Positions 24,365 to 37,366 of a DNA stretch of 64,000 nucleotides are shown piece after piece. Position 1 is the stretch's first letter. Every line of letters starts with the position of its first letter. The DNA is from Neelides folsomi (taxonomy: Eukaryota; Arthropoda; Collembola; Neelipleona; Neelidae): positions 1 through 64,000 of the forward strand of contig JAQGBZ010000325.1 in NCBI GenBank assembly GCA_034687125.1. Reading direction: 5' to 3'. The notes under the pieces are model-generated. The model worked only from the letters and a program-made list of their open reading frames with translations. It searched no databases and had not been told where the DNA came from. A program made the translations under genes and the position numbers.

Positions 24365-25611
24365 TGTTGAAGTATCAAAGATGAACTTTCTTTTTGGAAA
24401 TGAAGGCTTGATAGCTCAAATGTGTCCTTTGTGTAAGAAAATACGCGACTGGAGATACTTTTGCACGTTACCTATTTCAACTTTTCAACTGTTGACTGAC
24501 AAACAAGGAAGAGATGAAGACAAAGAGGAAAGTGGAAGCCAAATATACAGGTGAATTTACTTACACACAAAGTTTTTCCACAAGAGAATGGCGGGAGAGC
24601 GACTGCATAAATTGAGAATAATTATCTCATTTATCTATAATTTATACTCCCATTCAAACTCTATTGTGATTAAAATGAGGTGACTTAAAACCATTAACCC
24701 GATATTTAATAATTAATAATTATTATATTCATCATGTTCAATATCCATATTTATCAATATATTTTAATATCAACAAGATATTAAAATAGATTCATAGGTA
24801 AATAATACAAGTCTTATAAGTACTTAATTTATAAAGTATAAGTACAAGTCTAATATTAAATGTATGACTTTCTTATCTTTTCATTTGCAGTTTTTCACTG
24901 TCGAAATTTGCATTAAAGCGTTATGCATATTAAACTGAACCATTATATGAATAATGCAAAGTTTAGGTATTCAAAGTATTCTAAATGCTCAAAGTCTCCA
25001 TAACATATTAGTACATTTGATTAGTTGTTCAATTTCTTTATACAAATTACCAAAGATCAAAAACAAATTATCGTTAGAATTGCAACATTGATATTGTGAT
25101 GAATTTGCGAAATAGTTGATCGTAATTAATAAGAGTGGAAATATGCATTAATGTTTACATAAAAATGTAGAATGAGATTTGAATTGGCTTCCTCTCCTTT
25201 TTCATTCCGCGTGCCTTCACGAGAGGAAGTTGTGAGATTTGGGGATTTGGTTCAATCATCTCCTCGTTCAACCCCACTCCGATAGTACACAAGTCGAGAT
25301 GATGTTTGTGTGTTCGGACGAGATGGAGATCACTTCCTTACTCCAATTCTCCCTCAATCTCTCCCGGCATAATAATAATGCATTATAAATGAGGTTAAAC
25401 TCCATGTACCTCCCGAACTTCACCGTCGTCACCTTGGAATTTCCCGATTCCTCGCCCCCCAAACATGAATGAGTGAATGTGAGTGTCAACGCACGTCGCA
25501 TTTCAATCCCCAGCCCTATTTATGAATCTAACCCTATCCCTCCCATGTACTATAATTTGATGTAATATTACGTGTTCATAAAGAAAGATCCCTTTATTAT
25601 TTTTTGAGGTG
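24365..25611. other. Intergenic region between divergent genes
   Basis: Separates the IBD-like gene (-) from the 114-aa gene (+). A plus-strand frame at 24354-24554 (66 codons) and a minus-strand frame at 25268-25501 lack splice or domain support. A GC-richer patch around 25190-25500 may include promoter sequence. Nothing else is recognised. Confidence 0.45.
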
Positions 25612-26100
25612 ATGGCAGGCGAAGATAGGAATATTCCCCTTGAGACCCCTGGAGCGGGAAATGATGAGGTTTTGCCTCCTCCCCCTCAATATGAAAACAA
25701 CTCTTCATCTCTAGCCAAAGGACCCCCGAAAGAGAAAAAGCGAGTGAAAGATATATTCCTCGACATACACTATTTTAAAGACATTATCGTTCGGAATACG
25801 CTCACTCAAGGAGTTTTCCCAAATTACCAACTCAATCCATACGACAAAAATAAATGTGAGTTTTTTCTTATAATTGGCCCATCAAATCCCAATAAATACA
25901 TCCTTTATGTGTTTCTTATACATTTGATATACATATGAGATCATTAAATGAGAGATCTATTCAATTGACTTGCGGAGTCTGATCATTCATATCCTACAGA
26001 TGCATTTGTAACGGGGAAAGTCGGAGAGGTGCGTGGGCCCGTATGCGTCGAGGGCCAATTCAAGAATCTCCTCTGCTGCTTTTGGACCGTGGGGAAATAA
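25612..26100 (+). CDS. Unrecognised small 114-aa protein with PPxY motif (2 exons)
   Basis: Exons 25612-25855 and 26000-26100 join through a consensus GTGAGT donor and a CTACAG acceptor, giving 114 aa and a clean stop. The N-terminal half is hydrophilic and Pro-rich with PPPPQY, a PPxY-type WW-domain-binding motif at about residues 23-28. A Lys-rich patch (KEKKRVKD) follows. The C-terminal half (IVRNTLTQGVFPNYQLNPY, then KVGEVRGPVCVEG) looks like a compact folded piece ending in LLCCFWTVGK, where the paired Cys could be lipidated. There is no signal peptide or clear membrane span. It is on the same strand as GABBR2, which starts 360 bp downstream. I do not recognise a family; coding status rests on frame, splice sites and amino-acid composition. 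Confidence 0.6.
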
Positions 26101-26459
26101 TATCAACAATGGAATTTAATCATTTAAATTTAATGGATTTTTAACCCAATGGAGGTTGCAGGGTCGCGGATGGGAAAGGTCAGGAACGTTGGAAAATTCC
26201 GGGGAGGCGTTTGATGAGCGGTTCAACTTTGCTCAAAAGACACCTGAGTTCATCACGACGGAGACGATGGTGGGTTTGAATAAGATCGGTCTACTTATAT
26301 GAAGTATATAGCGAGCTGAAGGTTTTGATGGTGATAGATCCGGGCCTGGGATTCGGTATTGGGGAAGAAGGCGGAGGTCGGGAGGTGGTATTGATCCGCG
26401 CAGGGTGAGTGTGTGTGAGGAAAGACGAGGTAGTCGGGAAGAGGCGGAGGCGCGGGGCG

Positions 26460-29400
26460 ATGGGGCGGGTGTTCCTCCTCCTCATCTTCACCCTCGCCGC
26501 CGTGGCGGGTCGGCGGGAGAAGACGCTTTACATCGCCGGATTTGTTCCCCTCTCCCTCAACGTGTCGGAGGGTTCTGTGGGGCGGGGGGTGCTCCCCGCC
26601 GTTCACCTCGCCGTCCACGACATTAACGAAAACAAGGCGATTCTCCCAAACTACAAGCTCAACGTCTCTTGGCTCGACACGAAGGTAGGATTCCTCAAGA
26701 GTGGACAAAACCCAATTTTTTGTAATTGTCTTTCCCCGCACGTCACGTTGTCTTCGCCTCGTCGCTTTCTCCCATTGCCTCGTCATTTGGCGTACAAAAT
26801 TCATGAGAGATTTTTATCTATTTATCGATGATTATCAATTGATTCCTTTTTTTAATCTCCTATTTTTTTTACAGCTACCTGCATGAATTGTCTTCTTTGT
26901 AACCTCACGATTGCCCTTCAAATTATTCCTACCATTCCCACATGTAAACTTGAAAAAATTGAACTATTAATTTCCCATTAAACATCATATTTACAATTTA
27001 TTGGATTTCAATTTTTGAATGTAATAATAAATTCCAAGTTGATTAATTTCTTTATCCTTCATTGCTATTTGGCTGAAAGTCATTTCAGCATTTGGTTAAT
27101 CTCTTTGTTTTGGCCAAAAATTGAGTTTTATAGCATTTTTTAAATTCATTGAATCCTTTTCATTAGAGCTGTTACAACAGAGGATATATTGAATGGGGGT
27201 CTAAATAGTAAATTCATTGCTCACATTAACCTTTAACTACACAAATGCTCCATGAATGTTTCATATTTACTATGTGATCCTGAACTAAATGTTTTCACCG
27301 GGCGGGTTTAACTATTCCTTTTTCCTTCTCATGCATTCCAATTCTCGATTCATTCTTATAAATAGGAATGCATTTTCATCGATTCCATTGTCAGTTGTTG
27401 CACGGACATTTGAGCAAAGGGAAGTAAAAAAGGAGTGTTGAGACTACACATGAAAAAACCTCATTTTCATATTCGTGTGCGAATGTGGGGAAGTAAATAC
27501 ATTTTCTTGGCGAATTCCCCATTTGTTTTCTTGGACTTTTCTCTCCCGTATGGAGATTGAAGAAATGTATTTTTAAATTCATATTAACCATCAAATCTCA
27601 TACATGTAAATAATTACACACTATACATAGTACTTAAGCATGTACATACTGTAGGTAATATGTATGAAAGCATACACATTATTTATATTATTTGTGTGGG
27701 GAAGGATTCCCAAGAGATGAAGGTGATATGATCCATTAACATCCAAGATTTATAAATATTTATCTATAAACATTCATACCTACAATGCTAGTAGTAGGTT
27801 GTATGTATAGGATAAGTACAACGGTACATACAAATGAATGGCATTAATATGAGGAACTCGTGTCGTACGACGTAGAGTCAATTTACTCATTTTGCAAGAG
27901 GATCAACGAGAATTACGAGAATAAACCACATTTGCCCGTTCATTTGCCTGACGTTCCCTTTCGGCTCACTTTTAGCTCAACTCATCATCTCTTTTCACAG
28001 ATTTCATTTTTTGTTCTTTCTCCCAAGAATTGAGATTTATTTTTGGGTTTCGGGATCTTTTGGCTTGATAAAAAGAGATTCCGGTCGTGGTAATAATAAA
28101 ACATTCAACCTCCTGCATTCATGAACTTGCTCATTACAACCCTACCAGACGTCATTAACACCTCGATTAACCATCCCATCTATTTTCTCTCCATTCACAA
28201 AGACGCTTTATTAACTTAATTTACATTGTGCAATTAAGAACAAAGCTACATAATCTCATTATTTTTTAATCAGTCAAATGATCTTCGTTTACAAGATTCC
28301 TCCAAATATTTGTCTACTAAAAGCGTATTTATAATGAACACTTTCAAAATACTCACAAATGATGTCTTTAGCTAAACAGAACAACAAATGATTAGAAAAT
28401 GTGTTTTATTCCTTAATCAGTGTGATGCTGCTGATGGTATGAAAGCGTTTTTCGACACGATGCATGGGAATCCAAGGAAAGTGATGTTGTTCGGTGATGC
28501 TTGCACATCCGTGACGGACCCAATTGCCAAAGCGTCAAAGCACTGGAAAGTCGCTCAGCTCTCCTACGCCGATATGCATCCAATGTTTTCAAAAAACGCT
28601 TACCCAAACTTGTTCCGCATCGTCCCTTCGGAAAACGAGTTCAACGCTCCAAGAATCGAACTCATGGCCTTGTTCAATTGGACTCGGGTCGGGACGCTGT
28701 ATCAGAATAAGCCAAGATATTCCTTGGCCCATAACCGACTCGTCGCCGACCTGGACCTCGCCGGCACTACTGTGGTAACCACGGCGTCGTTCAACGACGA
28801 AGTGACCACAGGTCTTCGCCAACTTAAGGAAAAGGATGTGCGGATCATCTTAGGGAATTTTAATGAAACTTGGGCAAGAAGGATTTTTTGTGAGGTAATC
28901 AATCTCTTACAAATTATCTTGTAATCTCCCAATCGTCCAATTAAGGCCCTTCAATTAAAAACTCATTGGGGGTGTTTAGGCGTACAAAGAGAAGCTTTAC
29001 GGTCGGAAGTACCAATGGCTCATCGTCGGAACTTACAGCCAACAATGGTGGAGGAAAGAAGGGACAAATTGCAGTTTGAGGGAAATGGAAACGGCTCTGA
29101 AGGGAGCCATTTTGATGGATTTACTTCCTCTCTCAACTTCACAGAATGAGACCGTCTCTGGACGAGTATGGGAAAGATCTTTTTGACTTCTTTGACTTCC
29201 AATTCCTTTGATCACTCAAATTATACCATCATAATTCATGATGTAATTTAATTTCATAAATTTCATTTCTCTCACAGACAGCAAATGAGTACAAAGAAAT
29301 GTACGAAGTTGTGAGTTTGGGAGAATATTCCAGATTTCATGGTTATTCTTACGACGGGGTTTGGGCGATTGCTCTTGCTCTCCACAATATTTCAAAATTT

Positions 29401-32400
29401 TTTGGCGTGGGGGGCACCAGCGGACGCGACATTCTCTCCGGCTTTCGATATAAAGATAAAATGTGGGAAAATGCATTTGTGTCTGCTCTGGAAGCGACTT
29501 CTTTCATCGGAGTGACGGTAAGAACTTGGGATAAACTAAATTAGGGGAAATTAGATTTAAAAGTCCTTAGTTAGCAAATGGACCGAAGAGCTTAATGAAA
29601 TGCTTTCAACTTGATGGTTTTAAATGTTTCAGGGCCCTGTGCGCTTCCGAGACAATGGGCGAAAAGGGACTGTTCTCATCAAGCAATTCCAAGGTGACAT
29701 TTTTCTTTCTCTCTCGTCCAACTACAATTTCTAGGGTTCCAAATCCAAAGGTGTGTCTTTTCTTGGAGTTTAAAATTAAATGAAGTGGAGGAGGCCGAAT
29801 TGATCTGTCAATTGGAAACGTCGTAGGAAAAAGGCCATAGGCTCGTAGAATTCAATGACATGATCGGGGTTTTCTTCCATTTCCGTTCTTCTCTCACTTG
29901 AGCCTTCACTTTGCCGTCGGGACGAGTCGAGGGGTTGTAAAAAGAAATGGTTATTCTTCATACAATAGCAGTACACTTATTCGCTACCACTATTTCCAAC
30001 TGTATTTATTGTTTAGTGGAGGATTATTTAGTTAAATAATACACATTATTTAATATATCATTCAGGTTAAATTTATTTTAGTCACAGATTGCGTTAATTT
30101 CATTCTAAGCCCTTATAACGATTATTCACAGACATTTAATAAATATAAATAGTTACATGTAGCGTATTTATGTTATGCATATCTGTATAAGTTACATTAT
30201 AATGTATATTGTATGGTATATTATGTAGAATAGATAAATTTATATATTTTATATCAAATGATTTTTTCTATAGCGTTCAACACCGTGAATACGGAGGTGA
30301 AAGTAGGGGAATTTGACGGAGTGACGCAAACCCTCAATTTGGCCAAAGGACAAGGCATCGTTTGGAATGGAAAATCACCTCCGAAGGACCGACTCATTCT
30401 AGTACATTGAACATTTCCCTTTTCCATCTGATTAAACTTTCCTTAGAGAAATAATAATTCGCAAAATGCATCTTATTAAACTCTTGACGTTTCAATAGAA
30501 AACTGAGTATACGAGAGTGAACTTGAGTTTATTTGCGGTCCTCGCCGCTGCCTCGTCTTTTGGAATCATTTTGGCCATCTTCTTCCTCGCCGTGAACATC
30601 AAGTTCAGGAATCAAAGGTAATTGGAAGGATTAAATTGTCAATTAAACGGGTCGTAAATAATTCACATTCAAAGAATGGTTCTTGAAAGGCTTAAATAGT
30701 TAATTGGAGACCAATGGGTTTAAATGGGTTTTAACTTTTAAAGGTATATCAAGATGAGCAGTCCGTATTTGAACAACTTGATCATCATCGGCTGTATTTT
30801 TACCTATACGAGCGTGATCATCTTGGGCCTTGACTCTTCCCTCACTTCCATCGAAGCGTTTCCGTATATTTGCACAGCCCGGGCGTGGGTTTTGATGGCC
30901 GGGTTCACCCTCGCGTTCGGGTCAATGTTTTCAAAAACCTGGCGAGTTCATTCCATTTTCACCAACGTCAAACTGAACAAGAAGGTCATCAAAGATATGA
31001 AATTGTTCATTGTTGTGGGGATTTTGCTCGTCATTGACTTTACAATCATGACGTTGTGGCAACTGCTGGACCCGTTCTTCAGGAAAACAAGAAGAATGGA
31101 GGGATACGTGAGTTGTTTGTTTAAATCCTTCATCCTCTCTAAAACTCCCACATTTACGTTATCGTTTAAGATTAAGAAATAGGGGGCAAATTTAATGGAT
31201 TTGAATCGAGTCTTCATTTTTATTCATGTGAAAGTAATTCCAATTTTGTAATAAATGTCCCATCCCTCCCGTTTGCCTTCGCTCTGGAAATGTCTGAAAA
31301 GGGTAAAGGACAAGTAAGGGAATTTAATAGCTGTTTGAGCAAATTGAACCAACGAACATGTGTGTACTTACCAAAACGTAATAACCCCCCAAAAGAATAT
31401 TTTGTGGAAGGGGGGAGTTAGGAGATGTTGGATAGGAAGAGCCCCATTGTTTTCTCCCATTATTACATCATGGCATGAAGTTCCTCGGGAGTATTTGAAT
31501 AAGAAATGATGGCTTATACGAACACCGAGGTTCAGGGGAAATATATGGAAGGAATGTTTAAGCTCCAACGGCGGACTTCATCTCTTTTAAGACTCTCAAC
31601 TCTCCAGTTAATGGACGATGTTATATATAAAGTATAGGAAAGGAAGAAAGTGTCCAAAATCCCCCTAGCCATTATTACCATATAGGAAAGAGGAACAACA
31701 GAGTGATTTTCTTATGTATAATATATTATAGGAGCAAAGTAGCATTTCTTTTCTAGTTTACCTCTAGTATACAGGTTCTTCTAACATTGTATATAAATGT
31801 AAGGTTCCTTCCTCAACTTTCAATTCGTAAATTTTTATCTTGTAAACTTTGGACAGAGTGAGAGATGGAACAGCAAAGTTAAGACTTTATCATAATAGAA
31901 ACTGAATTTCACTTTTGTGTTTTACATCTCTCAACTTTGGATGGTTTACAATCGCCAATGGATTACATGAACTTTTCTTTGCCAACGGTTCATCATTGAG
32001 GAGCGGAAGGAGGATCGATAGAGTTGTAAAAGAACTTCTCGCTCGTTTCCATAATGAACATCGGAGTCGTGTAGTGAAGTGGAGGATGGGCGTAATTGGT
32101 AATGAGGACCTTCTTCCCACTCCATCTTCTCTCTCCATGTAATGAGAGAGGAGAGAGGAGGAGCAGTAAATAAATAAAGAAGAGTTGAGGGATTTCCTTA
32201 ATCTCGAACCTCTTTACCTTCCTTTTCTCATCCCACTTAACACCAACTTCACCTTACATAATGGATGAGAACTCAAAATTGGCTTTTTCCAGGCGGACTC
32301 CAACAACGATGACGTCCTCATCATTCCAGAGATAGAGTATTGCAAGTCGCACTACATGAGTATCTTCGTCGGCTCAATCTACGCTTACAAGGGACTCCTT

Positions 32401-35400
32401 ATGGTATAAAACATAACATATCTTCCATATTTATAAATAATATTCTTCCTATTATTAATTTTAATTATTTACTCACTAGATTAAAGATAGTTGAGACAAA
32501 TACTAATCTTACTTTTTGATTAATTATTGATGATAGAAATAAATATAAAAATGTAATAAGGATTTATATTTATGAGGACCGATATGAGTAAATGTAATGA
32601 TGATCTTTTGTTCTTTAGATGTTTGGGTGTTTTTTGGCGTGGGAGACTCGCCACGTGTCGATTCCTGCCCTTAATGACTCAAAGTACATCGGGATGAGTG
32701 TGTACAACTCCGTGATGATGTGCGTGATCGGGGCTCCGCTCTCTCATGTTCTCTCCGACAAGCAAGACGCGTCGTTTGCCATCATTGCCATCTTCATCAT
32801 CTTTTGCACGACTGGGACACTTTGTTTGGTCTTCCTACCCAAAGTAATTCAATTGAGACATTTGCCAAATGAACCATTGCGTGACATTTTGTAATCATTT
32901 TAATTCATTTAGGTCATTGAGTTGAAGAGGAATCCGAAGGGGACGATTGAGAAGCGGTTGAGGCCAACCGTGAAGCCAGCACTTGCTAAGGGTCTTCGAC
33001 GCCCTTCGGCCACATCCATTTACGAGCACGAGCTCAAAACTGCGAAACAAGCGAATCAAAAATTTAGAAAACAAATTCACGACATTGACAATGAGATTCA
33101 GGTATTCAAATAAGTGAAATCTTATCAAATTTAACGACATTTACTTATCAACTGTTCAGATTAGAGAAAGGTTGATTGTATTGTTGATAAATACACATAA
33201 TAATGTACACACACAAATAAGTATATTTTTTGTATTTTAAGGTAAATGGAGTAGTGTTTGGAAAAGTTGTTTGTTTAGTATTTGGAATTGTAAGTCGAGG
33301 GGAGATATTTTATGGGAACTTTGCGATTGTAAAATGTCACATTAGTTTCAATTATAAGTGTTGTTAGGTGAAAGGAGAGGGAACGTTGGAGGTTGGAATT
33401 TGCGGGTTGAATTGGGTAGAGGAGAGCCATTAGATGCCCCGAATCTAATTTCCACAATAATTATCAGTTTCAAGATGAGACAGTGGGAAGGAATTGAGTT
33501 TTACATAATGAATGAGGAAGACGAGTAATTTGTTTTTACTAATTAACCTTTTCTAGAACTGTTAGCAGAATCTCCCAATCCCAACTCACCTTACTAGTTA
33601 TAAAGACTTTATAAAATACAATATGCTCTTTATACCTAATATATGGTGCACAGTTTATATTTATACATTAGTTTACAATATATTATTATTATACCAATAG
33701 GTATACAATATATTATTATTATTATTATTTGGTATATTATTTATATTTATTATTGTAGAAAATGGGCAAGTATACAGTAATATATAGTTATGTACAGTGT
33801 GGCAGATACATTGAAGTGATCTTTAGAAAAGGAATTAATCATTCTTTATCTTTTGGTAAAATAGGCTGTAGCGAAGATACTCGGAGATGAGGCTCAAGAG
33901 ATTCTCGTAGATGCGATTCACAACCTCACTGTCCCCAAGTCCGAAGTCTTAAGAAAAGAAGGTGAAAAGAAGAAAAAGTTTTGGGAAAGTTGTAAATGTC
34001 TCTTTTTTATCTTTCAGACACGGACATCAGTTCTCTCTGTTCTCTCAATTCAGAAGGGGGAGAAGACGTGTTCATTGAAAGTCCTCAAAAGTAAGAAGCC
34101 GTTTTACCATCTAATAAAAAATTACTAAAAAACACCCATCACCCTTTTTACCTCAAGTGATACAAAGTTTTTATCCTAAATTGAATGAGAACGAACAAAA
34201 CTATTTATCATATCTAACCCTTTTATTCCAAACATTTGACTAAAAACACCATAAGTTATTTAATCATAGTCTTAAATAATGATAATAAGTATTAACCGAA
34301 TGTTAAATTATGGTACAATTAGTGGTGAGGCCAAAAGTTGAACAAGTTTTTGATTGTGATTTAGGAGGAAGCTGGCGGGCGGTCCATGGGCGGAAGCGGT
34401 CACGGCAGGGGTTATAAATTCCGCCAAGACTCTCCTCTTTGCCCCCGACCTCTCCCAGGGTAAAAAGGAGGAGGAGGCGGAGGTGATGGAGGAGAAGCCG
34501 CTCCCGGGAATCCCTGAAGAGACCCTCCGAGGAACTCTGCGGAACATCGAGCAGCCCATCCGCCTCCCACTGAATAAAAGCCGGATGAATCATTCGGACT
34601 TTGATCTCCCCGCCCTCGCCCCTCCCTCTACCCGCCAAATTAAAGACGTGAGGAAAAAGTCCTCGGCCTCGGAGTCACACGTGACGGTGATGGCGGCCGT
34701 GGCAGCGGGCTCGGCCGCTGCCGCCGTCCCGACCTCCATCTCGACCCAGCACCGGCAGTCGTTCTCGGTCACGACGCAGGACGAGATTTGGGCAATGTTG
34801 CAAAAAGACCGGAGGTACCTCGACAGGAATATTTACGTCGACAATCATGATGAGGGCGGTGAGGAGGACGAGGAGTCTTCGCTGCCCCCTGCCGCCACGC
34901 TTGAGGAAGAGAAGGAAGAAGAGGAAGTGGAAGAAGAAGAACCCGTGTCGCACCATCAATCGGAGATTTTCTTCTCCTCCCCTCCCCCGAGCAAGCTCAC
35001 GGCGGGTCCTAACCTCTCTGCCTCCACGACCGAAATCTCCACCCCGGGACTGATGATGGGGCGAGGGAGAGGGGCGGCCGGGTCGAATGAGGAACTTCGG
35101 CGGGGGCCGATAGAGAGAAGGCCGAGGACGGGAGATCCTCTCAAGTATAGAAGCTATTCGGTCCCTAAGAGATTGGACAACTCCACGCTCGCTCTCTCCG
35201 AAATAAACCTTGACGTCTCGCTCCTACCCATCTTCCATAAGGTAACCCTTACACATCACATCCACATTAACAATAACACTACTTAAACACTATTTGTAGT
35301 TATAATTAACATTAATAATATTTAACTTAAATGCTAGTCATTTTTTAAAATAATATTTTAATTTAAATTAATTTTAGTTTATATATATAAAAGATTTGCA

Positions 35401-36811
35401 TCCATATTTCTTTTTCTCTAATAATGTTTAATTTTATATGAAATATTTATTAATTGAATACAAAGTCATTTCTCGTACTTTGGATAGTTTTAAAGTAACT
35501 ATTTTACTATTTTTATATTATTTGTAGTAGAATACCATATGGTATATATTTTATATTGTCTTTTAGTAGTCCTTTGATCATTTGTATTAAATGAGAGGAT
35601 TTTCACCCCACTTTCACTTTCCTTAAAGAATTCTTTTCTCCTATAATTGCATTTAATGAGAGTTGTGTAAGGAGCTTGGTGGCAAAGCGTGTAATTAGGA
35701 AATGGCTTCTCTCTCCAACATTCTCTTTCGTCTTCCTTTTCCCTTATTTTCTAACTGTAATGAAAAAGGTTGAATTAAGGAATTTGGTCCTTTGTGACGT
35801 TCCCCCTTTCATCCCGTTCTCTCGACAATCCACATTTGAAGATCTATCCTTTGTATTTGTTATTGTACAAGAAGGGCCCATGTCGTTTTTCTCTCCGAAC
35901 AAGATAAGCTAATAGTATTTATTTTACCCGTAAGTTATCTCATAAGAGAGAAGAAGGGACGAGGAAGACGACGACGAGCGAATGTTTGAGAGAAGAATTG
36001 AAGACGAGAAAAGTTACGTCTCTGTGTACTTTTCCCTCATTCTCTCTCCAGATGAGAGGAGATGTAATCTCGCCCAATCTCTTCGCTCTCAAACTTTTAC
36101 AAACAGACACACACACACCACCCGAACCGAACCGAAACTTTTCAACCGTTTAAAAGAGGAGGAAAAAGTCCAATTTTCTTCTTTTTCTTAGAACCTCCGT
36201 CTTCTTCTTCTCATATACTGATTCTACGAGCTATATACTTTTGATATTATTATTAAAATGGATTTTTCTCCCTTTTCCGCATCAGGAATCTTTGGCTGGG
36301 CTTCGTCTAATGACTAATGAGCTAATGAGTTACGAAGTGACTCGACCGAGTTGATCCAATTCACTCTTGCCTTGTTTCCTCAACTTTTTTCTTCCTCTTA
36401 CTTTATCCCACTTAGAGTAACTCCTTCATTTTTCAACCGCCACATCATAAATGATAATTCTCGTTCAAATATTAAATTTTATATTGCTATATTAAATATA
36501 TTGTATATTTAAATACAGATATAACTGTATCATATGTAGCATTTTCGTGCTTGCAACTTTACCATGCTAAATAATATTGGAATTACTGTACTTTACACAC
36601 TTACACATTACTTTGTACATACTACAATGGAATTGAAATATCTTGTTCTTTATTTCAGATCTTAAGTGAACGTCGATCCCTTCGAGACCACCGTCGTCCA
36701 ACGAGTATCGTCCCAGGGACGGGTTACAAGCGTCCGAGTGGGGAGAAGGACAAGTTCATGGTCTCGTGCCCAAACATCATGATCAAATGTGATATCGTGG
36801 AATACCTCTGA
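26460..36811 (+). CDS. GABBR2: Metabotropic GABA-B receptor subunit 2 (15 exons)
   Basis: Class C GPCR subunit that in GABA-B heterodimers couples to Gi/o. Exons: 26460-26684, 28421-28894, 28980-29165, 29278-29517, 29633-29693, 30274-30401, 30499-30617, 30744-31107, 32293-32403, 32619-32843, 32913-33101, 33865-33961, 34018-34090, 34365-35241, 36659-36811. They join to 1173 aa. A signal peptide ([17 protein letters not shown]) leads the Venus-flytrap domain with [35 protein letters not shown] and [15 protein letters not shown]. Seven membrane spans run from about 445 to 710 ([57 protein letters not shown] core). The latter blocks match subunit 2 rather than subunit 1. A helical tail segment (about 730-800) could be the coiled coil. 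The remaining ~370-residue tail is disordered and acidic. An AATAAA lies at 36899-36904. Identity is firm; the start assumes the signal peptide ATG. Confidence 0.94.
26685..28420 (+). other. GABBR2 intron 1
   Basis: A 1.7-kb AT-rich intron separates the signal-peptide exon from the rest of the ligand-binding domain. No nested gene, repeat family or RNA gene is recognised in it. Confidence 0.6.
31108..32292 (+). other. GABBR2 intron 8
   Basis: A 1.2-kb intron between the exons encoding about TM3-TM4 and the second extracellular loop. It holds no recognised nested gene. A minus-strand frame at 31890-32138 has no supporting signals. Confidence 0.5.
33660..33730. repeat. ATT-rich simple repeat, duplicated unit
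   Basis: Two copies of a unit beginning TACAATATATTATTATTAT lie about 36 bp apart, the second extended by more ATT triplets. They are within GABBR2 intron 11. Simple-sequence expansion is the likely origin. Confidence 0.6.
35242..36658 (+). other. GABBR2 intron 14
   Basis: A 1.4-kb intron before the last coding exon. No other gene is supported; open frames at 35676-35912 and 35982-36191 lack signals. Confidence 0.5.
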
Positions 36812-36898
36812 AACTGCGCCAAATCAACTCCTTTTAGCCCCCCACACTCCTCCCACCCCAAGCCCACTTCTTACTCTTTCTTAACTCCGGAGTTAATT

Positions 36899-36904
36899 AA
36901 TAAA
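36899..36904 (+). terminator. Candidate polyadenylation signal of GABBR2
   Basis: AATAAA 88 bp after the GABBR2 stop codon; assigned by position and hexamer only. Confidence 0.45.
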
Positions 36905-37366
36905 AATGGAAGAAAACAGCTAATTCTCCGCTTTCTTCATTTTAATTAATTTCATAAGATTCACAAATAACGTAAAACTCATTACATGGACTTATTTTTG
37001 GCCCATATTATGTTTTCATATATTTTAACGATTTTCCATCTTCATTCGAAATATTTGAAGTGTAAGGAGATTAATTTATAGAAAGGATTGAAAATCCTCA
37101 AAGGATTTGTTGATGTGTTTACATCCATTTATTTACATTTAATAAAGAAATGGAGCGAGTCGAGGAGTGGAAGTGGAATTAAAGCGTTTGTTGACTCAGG
37201 ATTCACTTTCCGGTTTGATTTGAAATCTATTGGCCTATGTAATGTCCCGTATGAGAGGAGGAGAGAGATTAGGGAACGTAAACGTGGGAGGGAAAGGAGG
37301 AGGGAAAGCAAGGGAGAAAACCGGGAGACTTCTCCTACTTCACAATCCTCCCGGAGGATCCGAGAG

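Noticed and set aside
24354..24554. 66-codon plus-strand frame opposite the start of the IBD-like gene
   Set aside because: No splice partners, no domain, and it overlaps the candidate start exon on the other strand.
26101..26459. Additional coding exon between the 114-aa gene and GABBR2
   Set aside because: The 114-aa frame ends at 26100 and the GABBR2 signal peptide starts at 26460; the GC-rich spacer shows no consistent spliced frame.
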